A stretch of 16,012 nucleotides of DNA from Planctomycetota bacterium (lineage in GTDB: Bacteria > Planctomycetota > B129-G9): contig JAUXGI010000003.1 in NCBI GenBank assembly GCA_030622295.1, forward strand, positions 1-16,012, in the 5' to 3' direction. The notes below the pieces were generated by a model. That model searched no databases and had not been told where the DNA came from. It was given only the letters and a program-made list of their open reading frames with translations. Every line of letters starts with the position of its first letter. Within the stretch, counting starts at the first letter, position 1. A program made the translations under genes and the position numbers. Positions 6,999-14,007 of the stretch are shown here, in pieces.

Positions 6999-7451
6999 TC
7001 AGGGCATGAGCAGCAGGGCGACAACCAGTATAATAACGGCCGTGGCGAGAGCGACGCCGCCGATTATGCACAGCAGTTTGCCGGTTTTCATCGGGTTGGC
7101 CGGCGTCAGCGGCTTGCTCTCCGCGGCAGGCTGCCAGTACGGCGGCCACACATAAGGATAATAGGGCCAGGGATACGGCTGTTGGGTTGGACCGCCTTGC
7201 GGGTTCTGGTGATACGGGTGTGGCTGCGGAGCCGACGGCGTCACGACGGCAGGCTCTTGCGGCAGCCGCTGATATTCCGCGCTTGTGGTCGGCGGGGTGT
7301 GAATGATTCCTTTGTGCCCGCAGGCGAAACACCGGAACTCCGTGCCCGCCATTTCGGCCGGCAGCCAGTATTCCCCGCCGCACTTGCAGACGTATCTGAT
7401 TCGATCCATCAAGTCGTCTCTCAGCAACCGGCCTGCAAATTTTACCCGCAT
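6999..7451 (-). CDS. Zinc-ribbon, Pro/Tyr-rich, tail-anchored membrane protein
   Basis: This 150-residue protein of unknown function has three parts. An N-terminal ribbon has Cys22 and Cys24 (VCKCGGEYWLP) and Cys41 and Cys44 (CFACGHKG). A linker of about 70 residues is rich in Pro, Gln, Tyr and Trp (PYPWPYYPYVWPPYWQP). A single hydrophobic helix at residues 125-149 ends the protein (LLCIIGGVALATAVIILVVALLL). It would be anchored by its C-terminus with the ribbon in the cytoplasm. GGAGG at 7459-7463, 7 nt before ATG 7451, supports this start; ATG at 7409 (MDRIRYVCKCGG) is a plausible shorter form and is how many such ribbons begin. The gene stands alone between a terminator and the lipoprotein pair. 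Confidence 0.75.
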   Translation of the reverse strand: MRVKFAGRLLRDDLMDRIRYVCKCGGEYWLPAEMAGTEFRCFACGHKGIIHTPPTTSAEYQRLPQEPAVVTPSAPQPHPYHQNPQGGPTQQPYPWPYYPYVWPPYWQPAAESKPLTPANPMKTGKLLCIIGGVALATAVIILVVALLLMP

Positions 7452-7458
7452 TCCCCGG

Positions 7459-7463
7459 CCTCC
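7459..7463 (-). promoter_or_regulatory. Ribosome binding site favouring the longer zinc-ribbon start
   Basis: GGAGG on the minus strand, 7 nt before ATG 7451. The alternative ATG at 7409 has only a weak GAGACGAC upstream. Confidence 0.5.
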
Positions 7464-7541
7464 GAGAGGGACGGGAAACGCGGGTTAATCGAATTCGCAG
7501 TTGTTTATTTCCGTCAGTCCTGAGGGCGGAGCGCTTCTCCT

Positions 7542-8123
7542 TTAGTCTTCTCTCATCGTCTTATGCAATTCGCCCTTGAGGTAACGTATAACATTTTGGT
7601 TGAGTATTGACATAACATCATCCATTGTCCCGCCAAGGTCGATGTCGCCCGCGATGAACCCGCCGGAATTAAATACGGCGAGTGTTTCGCCCGTCCGGGC
7701 GTCCTTGATTGTGTAGCGCATGATGATATATGCGTCGCCACCCAGGGTCGCGGCACGCTTGATCTTGCTGCCCTCATCATAGTCCAGCAGTTCCCCCTCT
7801 ATGCGAAGCGCCGGCGAACCGGGCACGGCGGTTCCCGCCATAAAGGCCTTCTTATTTAAATCTTCGTTTTTGTTAATTTGCTGGATAAGGTCAGTGCGGA
7901 TTTTGCCGAGGGTCTCGTCAGCGTCAACAAAATCGGTGGTGAACCTTTCAACCATGACACACGGATACTCGGCGGCGGTTTTGTCCTTCAGAGTTAATAT
8001 CCGGACCGTACCGCTTGAGCCGAAAAGAGCGTCTTTCGCCTTACGGGTGGCCACGGCTGCACATCCCGAGGCAAGAGCAAGAAAAAGGGCGGCGCACAGC
8101 AATAATATCTTTCGTGAATTCAT
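7542..8123 (-). CDS. Lipoprotein, DUF4410-like, downstream paralogue
   Basis: This 193-residue protein has a lipoprotein signal peptide (basic MNSRK, hydrophobic core, LASGC with Cys21 as the lipidation site). Residue +2 is Ala, so outer-membrane sorting is expected by the E. coli rule. The mature part contains ALRIEGELLDYDEGSKIKR and YTIKDARTGETLAVFNSGGF, a pattern resembling DUF4410-type lipoproteins; I could not check this assignment. Function is unknown. GGAGAGGA 6 nt upstream is a good ribosome binding site. Roughly two thirds of the residues match the neighbouring paralogue (8182-8745), and the leaders match too, showing recent tandem duplication. It ends with HKTMRED, which the other copy lacks. 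Confidence 0.85.
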   Translation of the reverse strand: MNSRKILLLCAALFLALASGCAAVATRKAKDALFGSSGTVRILTLKDKTAAEYPCVMVERFTTDFVDADETLGKIRTDLIQQINKNEDLNKKAFMAGTAVPGSPALRIEGELLDYDEGSKIKRAATLGGDAYIIMRYTIKDARTGETLAVFNSGGFIAGDIDLGGTMDDVMSILNQNVIRYLKGELHKTMRED

Positions 8124-8807
8124 ATCGTATCCTCTCCAAACATGCCCGGTGAGTTTCTTAATCAGGGACCTTCCCCACTTTTTACAATTCGCCCTTGAGG
8201 TAACGGATAACGTTCCAGTTGAGTACCGGGATTACGTCACCCATTTTCCCGCTAATGCCGATGTTGCCCCCGATGAACCCGGCGGAGTTGAATACGGCGA
8301 GTGTTTCGCCCGTCCGGGCGTCCTTGACCGTGTAACGCATGATGATATATGCTTCGCCACCAGGAATGGTCGCGGCACGCTTAAACTTGTCGCCTTCACT
8401 AAAGTCCAGCAGTTCCCCCTCGATGCGAAGCGCCGGTGAACCAGCCCCGGTCGCCCCCACAAACGCCTCCTTTTTGGGATCCTTGTTATTGTTGATTAAC
8501 TGGACAAGGTTAGTGCGGATTGTGCCGAGGGTCTCGTCAGCGCCCCCGAGTTCGGTGGTGAACTTTTCAACTATGACATACGGATACCCGGCGACGCTTT
8601 TGTCCTTCAGGGCTAACACATGGACTGTCCCTCTCGAACCGTAAAAGACGCTTTTCACCTTGCGGCCGGCCCTGGTTGCACATCCCGAAGCAAGAGTGAG
8701 AAAAAGGGCGGCGCACAACAACAATAGTATCTTTCGTAAATTCATATCGCATCCTCTCCAAACATGCCCGGTAAGTTTCTTAATCAGGGACGTTCCCCGC
8801 TTTTTTT
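7566..8807. repeat. Head-to-tail tandem duplication (about 619 bp + 623 bp)
   Basis: Unit 1 runs about 7566-8184 and unit 2 about 8185-8807. Each starts with CAATTCGCCCTTGAGGTAAC and ends after a T-run beyond the conserved leader (TTGGAGAGGAT, TTAAGAAACT, GTCCCTGATT on the minus strand). Both the coding sequence and the 5' leader are included, so each copy kept its own translation signals. Confidence 0.85.
8182..8745 (-). CDS. Lipoprotein, DUF4410-like, upstream paralogue with shortened C-terminus
   Basis: This 187-residue lipoprotein is the paralogue of the gene at 7542-8123. Its signal peptide ends in LASGC (Cys22), followed by Ala. The shared core includes PALRIEGELLDF, GGEAYIIMRYTVKDARTGETLAVFNS and NVIRYLKGEL. 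The reading frame ends right after KGEL, because the TAA comes from the start of the duplicated leader of the next unit; the last six or seven residues of the paralogue are lost. GGAGAGGA precedes the ATG. The 58-nt gap to the next gene suggests they are co-transcribed, though each has a copy of the same leader. Function is unknown. Confidence 0.85.
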   Translation of the reverse strand: MNLRKILLLLCAALFLTLASGCATRAGRKVKSVFYGSRGTVHVLALKDKSVAGYPYVIVEKFTTELGGADETLGTIRTNLVQLINNNKDPKKEAFVGATGAGSPALRIEGELLDFSEGDKFKRAATIPGGEAYIIMRYTVKDARTGETLAVFNSAGFIGGNIGISGKMGDVIPVLNWNVIRYLKGEL

Positions 8808-8808
8808 A

Positions 8809-8943
8809 AGAGCGTCCAACATAATGAGTAAACACATGTCCTGCTTGAGACGGGGGTCAGACCCTTTCCCGTCGGCCCCGATACATCGGGGCCTCCTCCT
8901 CAGCGTCTGACCCCCTCGCCCGGGGCATTTTGTTAGACGCTCT
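8809..8943. repeat. Nested inverted-repeat element enclosing copy B
   Basis: Arms at 8809-8826 (AGAGCGTCCAACATAATG) and 8926-8943 (CATTTTGTTAGACGCTCT) pair at 16 of 18 positions. Between them lies hairpin repeat copy B. The right arm is 3 bp from the stop codon of the large protease gene, and the left arm abuts the T-run that ends the lipoprotein duplication. GTCCAAC (8814-8820) and GTTAGAC (8932-8938) also fit the RYYYAAC/GTTRRRY core pattern of integron attC sites. The pairing beyond those cores fits terminal repeats better. Confidence 0.55.
8852..8921. repeat. Dispersed hairpin repeat, copy B
   Basis: Outer GTCAGAC (8856-8862) / GTCTGAC (8905-8911) encloses a perfect 9-bp hairpin, GGCCCCGAT-AC-ATCGGGGCC (8874-8893). 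Same orientation as copy A. Confidence 0.85.
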
Positions 8944-8946
8944 AAA

Positions 8947-11900
8947 TCAGATTATACTGATGACGAGTCCCGAGGACTCTATCGACTGGCCCTCAACGAG
9001 TTTCGTCGTCGCCGAGCCCAGTTTGAACTTCATCGTGCCGGCTGTCGCGATGATGCCGTGCGGGTCGCCGCCAATCTCGATTCCCCGCTTGATTGTTACC
9101 TTTGCGATTTCTCCCGCATCATGCTCCACATCGTCGCCGTCGCCGAAGAATCCGGAGGCCCCGGGCGTCGCACCGGCCGCAACGTCGGAATCCCGCAGCC
9201 AGCCTTTTATCTTAACCGACTCTATCGACCCCGCATTGGATTCGTCATCTCCGCCGCCGAGTGTGAAGTCGGAACCGTAGAGATAACCCGCAAGAGTGGT
9301 TGAGTCGGCCATGTCGGTGTCGACGGTCATTTTGTCGATTGACAGTGCGTTCAGGAACGCGCCCTCCATGCGTATCGACTTAAAGGAGTTTATGGCGCCC
9401 GCGGAGAACGCCCTGCCGGAAAACGTGCCGCCGTCGTATTCAATCTCGAAAGAGAAGGGGTTCCTGGAACCTTTTGCGAAGAAATCCTTGATGCCGCCGG
9501 TCAGCGCCAGTATGTCGCCGGTAACGTCGCCGCGCTTTGCGCCGATGGAGCGTATGGCCCAGCCGCGGCTGTCCGCGCCGGTAGCCGTGACCGTGCCGGA
9601 CAAATCCCCGCCGGTGGCGCGCAACTCTCCGATTGTTTCGGCCGTAACGTCGCCGCTTATGTTCCCGCCGCTCACGTACGCCTTCAGCGCGCTGTTGTAG
9701 ACGCCCTTGACCTTGTACTTGCCCAGATGGCCGTCCACGGTCACATCGCCGTTTCCGTCGCCGTGCCTGATTGATATCTCGCGCGCGTTGCTGCGCACCA
9801 CCACGTCGCCGTCCAGGTCACCGCCCCGCACCTTTATCTTGTTGGCGTGTCCGTCAAAGACCATGTCGCCCCCGACGGTGCCACGCGCAGTGAACTTGCC
9901 GCTCAGCGCCCTGTCCTTCGCGTCTTCGCCGCTCATCACATAGAGCGCAAGCGGGTCGTCAACGTCGCCGTCCCCGTCGATGTCGCCCCGCAGGTCAATG
10001 CCGCCCACGGTCATCCCGTTCACGTCGTAGCCCGTGATGCCGCTCTTCAGGCTGATATTCCTGACAGGCGAATCGGAAATGATAAACGCGAGGTCGCCCG
10101 GGTCGCCTGAACGCGAGTCCTTGATATTATCCACCCGGGTTGCTCCGGTGAATATGAACGCCAGGCCGTCCATCGGGTCGTCGCCCGTAAGTTTGACGGA
10201 CTTGACTCGCTCGCCGCGGAACTTCACCCGGATGTCCTCGGCTTCGATGTCAAGCGGGCCCTGCGTGTCAAGAGCGATGACGGTGGCGTTGCCGGACTGC
10301 CACGTCGCCACCACGTTGAAATCCACCTCCGGCTCACCGGTCGGCTCGAAGCCCATCGTGTAGCCCGGATGCGGGTTGCCCGTGTCCGACTCGACGGAGA
10401 CCAGATATGTGACGGCGCCCCCGGCGACGTAGTCCAGCGTCAGGTCTCCCTCGCCGCTCGTCTGATTAACGAGCACCCCCTCGGAGGTGTACAGGCTCAC
10501 ATTCAGGTCATCGACTGCGCCGGGGACCGGCCCTATGACCAGCGTGGATGGGACGGCATCGGTTCTCGGCACGGAGAATGAGAACCAGTCGATTTCCGCC
10601 GCCTGCGCCAGGTTGAAGCCCGAGAGTACCGACTCGGAGTTGATGAGTCCCAGGTCGCAGGCCTTGCCCATAATGGTGTTGGCTCCGGCATGGTCGGCGA
10701 AGGCGGCCTCCGGCGCGTCTATCTCAAGCGCGTACTCGGGGAACAGAGCGCCCGCGTCCGACCGGACCTGAACCAGGTACTCACCCGCGCTCTCGCCGTT
10801 CAGGCTTACCGCCTCCGTGCCGGAGCCGGTATCCGACTGGCCGACAAGCACGCCGTTGCCGTCATAGACCGCCAGTTGCAAATCGCCGTAAGAGTCGTCA
10901 TAGATTACCGTCACGTCGTCATCGGCGCCTCCGTCGGAGCCGATAGTGAAACGGAGCCAGTCGATGTCCGCCTGCGTATGAAGGGCGAGGCCGTCGAAGG
11001 AATGGCCCTCGCCGGAGAGTTGATGCAGGTTGTACGCCAGGGCCGGGGAGTCGTTGTATTCAGCCCAGTCGGGCGTCGCGCCGACGCCGCCCCTGTCCAC
11101 ATCGCCGAACGTCTGCAGGAAGTTCAGCCAGTCGGTCTCGACATTGAAACCGGCATGCAGCGAGGAGTAAGCCGGGTTGATTTCCCAGTCATGTTTGGGG
11201 AAATAAATCGACAAACCGCTCCCGGCCGCAATCGGGGAGATTTGTTCCACGACTGCATCATCAACGGCGTCCGCCAGATTCTGCGCCGCGTCCCGGATGA
11301 ACGGGTTCACGTCGCTGCCCGCGAGCAGTGAGGCGAACTGTCCCACATCCCGGAAATCCGTGTCGCCGAAGAAATCCGCGCCGTCATGCGCATCGGCTAT
11401 TTCCGTCCAGTCGGCCGGAACGGCGGTGTTTATCATTGAAAAGGCAAGGTCGCCCACGGCGTCCACCAAGTCGCTCATCTCGGCGGTGTCAATAACCGAC
11501 AACGTGCGGCCCGGCCACCACGAATATTCCAGGTTGTAACTCTCAAGAAGGCCGGAAGCAAAGGCCTCTCCCGCCACCATGTCGGGAGCGGCTTCCAGCG
11601 CGGCAAAAGCGGTCTCGTAGTCATAGCCGCCGCCGGGTATGACCTGTTGCGAAGCCACGAGGAAGTCGGTGAAATCATTGACGGCGAACGCCGTCTCAGT
11701 CATGCCCATGAGGCATGCGTCGTACGCAACGGCGTCGAAATGGACATCGGCATCATTAAGAGCGTTCCAGAGGTCGCCGGCGGAGAGAAAGTCGCCCGAC
11801 TCGGGGTCGAAGTTCGAGCCCCACGGTCCGTTGCCGTGGTCCCACAGTATAAGCGAGTAGTGATTTGCGGGGGCCCGCTCTTCGCTCCACTCGATGAAAC

Positions 11901-13716
11901 TCTCGAGGACGTTGGAACTGCCGCTGTTTCGCTCGGACAGGATGTCAAAGGTCGTTGCAATCGTATCCATGTCTGAATCGGGCGCAATCAGCGCCCGGCC
12001 GACGGTGCTCCACGGCAACTGGGAGCCCATGCCCGTGGACTCGTCGGCAAGGCCCGCCGTCCTGTCCCAGAACACGGTGATGTTCACGCCCCCGGGCAGG
12101 TTGTCGGCGGCCGCTTCCAACTCGTTGATATCGCCGGCGGCGAAATTCTCCAGGTCGCCGGAAGTCATGTAGACCATGATGGTCCAGTCATCCATCTCCC
12201 CGGGAACCTTGGCCGGGGCATCGATGAGAAGGTCATACGAGTTTGTGTCCCCGCCCTCGCCGAAGACCTGCAGGTAGTAGGTGCCGGCGTCGAGGTTGTG
12301 CAGGGAAATGGTCTCATCGCTGGTATTCGAGGCGGCAATCCGCACGGCGTCCATCGTGTCGTCATAGAGGATCATGTTCAGGTCGCCGAGCGAATGCGCA
12401 AAGTCAATTTTTATGAAGTCCGAACGATTCCCTTCGGCGACGGTCGTGAACGTGAAGTAGTCATTATCGGCGGCGCTGATTGTGAGGTCATTCAGGCGGA
12501 TTGTGCCTGAGACGGTGAGGAGGTCCGTAGCCGAGGCAAAGTCGTCATTGGCCTCCAGGGCATCCGGCGCGAAGGCGGTCACGGGCGCACTGACGGTCAG
12601 CGAATAGTCGGGATTGGTCGCGTCGGCCCATCCGTAAACCCTCGCGTAGTACGTCCCCGCAGCCAGCCCGTCAAGGCTTATGGACTCGCTGTCCCCGACG
12701 CCTTCGGACGAACCGACCAATACGGCGGCATCATCGTACAACTCAATGTCCAGGTCGCCCAGGCTGTGCAAGAAGTCTATCCGGACGGAATGGGCATCGG
12801 CCCCTGCGGCAAGAATATCAAACTCGAACCAGTCATCGTTGCCTGCTTCATGTATTGAGAGGTTTTGCCGGGTATTCACTCCCTCCAGCGCACCCAGGTC
12901 AAAGGCATCCACCAGGGCGTCGTTCGGCTCGGAGGCGTCCGCGCCGATGACGAACGCATCGGAGAGGGGCGCGTTGATTGCCACGGCGTACTGCGGGTTG
13001 GAGTCGCCGTCAAAGCCGAAGACATGGAGATAGTAGAGGCCCGCACGGAGATTGGCCAGGGGGATGGTTTCGTTGTCGCTGAAACCCGCGGCCAGGTCAA
13101 TCAGGCTGCCGTCGGCGTCGTACATCTCGAGGTCAAGGTTGCCCAGCGCATTACTGAACTCCACGCGGGCATAATTATCCCTAGTGCCGTCGGCGAGCAT
13201 TTCGAACATGAACCAGTCGTTATCGCCGCCGGTGATTGTGAGACCCTGTAGTGAGAACTCCCCCTCCGGCTGCCCCAGGTCGAAGGCCGCGGGCATGGAA
13301 TCGTTGGATTCGGCGGCGTCGGCGACTTCTCCGCCCGGCGCGGAGATGGTCAGGTCGTAGTCGTTGGCAGCGCCTGCGAAGCCGGAAACCCGCAGCACAT
13401 AATCCCCCGCCGCCAGTCCCTCAAGGCTTATTCTCTCGATGTTGCCGGAACCGAGCGAAGAGTCTATCTCGGTCATAACGCCGTCGAAGAGAACCATGTC
13501 CAGGTCGCCCAGGGAGTGGTCGAAATCTATCTCGACCAGATGCCCGGCCTCTCCGGTGTCGGAGATGCTGAACTCAACGGTGTCCACCTCGCCCGCCGGG
13601 TCGATTGACAGCCCCGGCTCCAGGTGAAGGCCCTCGATTAAACCGAGGGTGTAGGTGCTGGGGACAATGCGGTCCTCCAGTTGCTCCAGACGGAGGGATA
13701 TTCTTCTTCTCGCCAT
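8947..13716 (-). CDS. Large multidomain surface protein with clostripain-type (C11) protease core and six PPC domains
   Basis: The 1589-residue protein is probably exported. Residues 1-21 carry an arginine-rich start and LEQLEDRIVPS, like the LEPR/LEDR leaders of planctomycete surface proteins; no ordinary signal peptide is seen. Four PPC-like beta-sandwich domains follow (about 44-127, 165-250, 293-378, 417-501), each with a form of SLGDLDIELYD and AGTYYLxVFG. A clostripain-family peptidase (about 509-870) begins DDWTIMVYMTSGDLEN and has the catalytic His627 in LWDHGNG and Cys668 in AYDACLMG. Two more PPC domains lie at about 917-1002 and 1042-1124. Residues 1130-1589 form a glycine- and aspartate-rich beta-repeat region with a calcium-loop-like DIDGDGDVDD (1245-1254). 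A GGAG lies about 9 nt before the ATG. C11 enzymes cleave after basic residues, but the substrate here is unknown. Confidence 0.88.
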   Translation of the reverse strand: MARRRISLRLEQLEDRIVPSTYTLGLIEGLHLEPGLSIDPAGEVDTVEFSISDTGEAGHLVEIDFDHSLGDLDMVLFDGVMTEIDSSLGSGNIERISLEGLAAGDYVLRVSGFAGAANDYDLTISAPGGEVADAAESNDSMPAAFDLGQPEGEFSLQGLTITGGDNDWFMFEMLADGTRDNYARVEFSNALGNLDLEMYDADGSLIDLAAGFSDNETIPLANLRAGLYYLHVFGFDGDSNPQYAVAINAPLSDAFVIGADASEPNDALVDAFDLGALEGVNTRQNLSIHEAGNDDWFEFDILAAGADAHSVRIDFLHSLGDLDIELYDDAAVLVGSSEGVGDSESISLDGLAAGTYYARVYGWADATNPDYSLTVSAPVTAFAPDALEANDDFASATDLLTVSGTIRLNDLTISAADNDYFTFTTVAEGNRSDFIKIDFAHSLGDLNMILYDDTMDAVRIAASNTSDETISLHNLDAGTYYLQVFGEGGDTNSYDLLIDAPAKVPGEMDDWTIMVYMTSGDLENFAAGDINELEAAADNLPGGVNITVFWDRTAGLADESTGMGSQLPWSTVGRALIAPDSDMDTIATTFDILSERNSGSSNVLESFIEWSEERAPANHYSLILWDHGNGPWGSNFDPESGDFLSAGDLWNALNDADVHFDAVAYDACLMGMTETAFAVNDFTDFLVASQQVIPGGGYDYETAFAALEAAPDMVAGEAFASGLLESYNLEYSWWPGRTLSVIDTAEMSDLVDAVGDLAFSMINTAVPADWTEIADAHDGADFFGDTDFRDVGQFASLLAGSDVNPFIRDAAQNLADAVDDAVVEQISPIAAGSGLSIYFPKHDWEINPAYSSLHAGFNVETDWLNFLQTFGDVDRGGVGATPDWAEYNDSPALAYNLHQLSGEGHSFDGLALHTQADIDWLRFTIGSDGGADDDVTVIYDDSYGDLQLAVYDGNGVLVGQSDTGSGTEAVSLNGESAGEYLVQVRSDAGALFPEYALEIDAPEAAFADHAGANTIMGKACDLGLINSESVLSGFNLAQAAEIDWFSFSVPRTDAVPSTLVIGPVPGAVDDLNVSLYTSEGVLVNQTSGEGDLTLDYVAGGAVTYLVSVESDTGNPHPGYTMGFEPTGEPEVDFNVVATWQSGNATVIALDTQGPLDIEAEDIRVKFRGERVKSVKLTGDDPMDGLAFIFTGATRVDNIKDSRSGDPGDLAFIISDSPVRNISLKSGITGYDVNGMTVGGIDLRGDIDGDGDVDDPLALYVMSGEDAKDRALSGKFTARGTVGGDMVFDGHANKIKVRGGDLDGDVVVRSNAREISIRHGDGNGDVTVDGHLGKYKVKGVYNSALKAYVSGGNISGDVTAETIGELRATGGDLSGTVTATGADSRGWAIRSIGAKRGDVTGDILALTGGIKDFFAKGSRNPFSFEIEYDGGTFSGRAFSAGAINSFKSIRMEGAFLNALSIDKMTVDTDMADSTTLAGYLYGSDFTLGGGDDESNAGSIESVKIKGWLRDSDVAAGATPGASGFFGDGDDVEHDAGEIAKVTIKRGIEIGGDPHGIIATAGTMKFKLGSATTKLVEGQSIESSGLVISII

Positions 13717-13821
13717 GTCAGTATACTCCGAATTCGTTTTCCCGATAAAACACCCTGCACTGATAAAACAGTTACAGAAACCGACCCGTATCCCCCTTCC
13801 CGTGCCCTCATTTTCGCCAGC

Positions 13822-13850
13822 ATGATATTGCCCTTGCGCCTGATTGTCAA
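13822..13850 (-). promoter_or_regulatory. Strong sigma70-type promoter of the large protease gene
   Basis: TTGACA (13845-13850), a 17-nt spacer and TATCAT (13822-13827) on the minus strand: perfect -35 and 5/6 -10. Transcription would start near 13815, leaving a leader of about 100 nt. The -35 box lies 6 nt from repeat copy C. Confidence 0.65.
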
Positions 13851-13855
13851 GGCAA

Positions 13856-14002
13856 GGGCGAGGGGGTCAGACGCTGAGGAGCCCCGCCTCGCGGGGCCTT
13901 TTCCTTCCGCGCCCTCTCTTCTCGGACATTATTTCCGAGGTCATGCAAACCGAAAGTATAAGACCCCGCAAGGCGGGGCGGGAAAGGGTCTGACTCCCCG
14001 AG
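13856..14002. repeat. Dispersed hairpin repeat, copy C (inverted, expanded)
   Basis: Same ends as copies A and B but on the other strand: GTCAGAC (13866-13872) and GTCTGAC (13988-13994). The interior is longer and has three hairpins: GCCCCGC-CTC-GCGGGGC (13881-13897), CTCGGA/TCCGAG (13921-13939) and CCCCGC-AAG-GCGGGG (13964-13978). With the promoter it accounts for the 13717-14007 gap, which contains no gene. Confidence 0.8.
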
Positions 14003-14007
14003 CTTCG

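Noticed and set aside
6888..14002. CRISPR array
   Set aside because: The three repeat copies are kilobases apart with genes between them, and their interiors differ in length; there are no regular spacers.
6848..14007. Integron cassette array
   Set aside because: Only one attC-like site was found, there is no integrase in the window, and a 4.8-kb gene would be an unusually large cassette.
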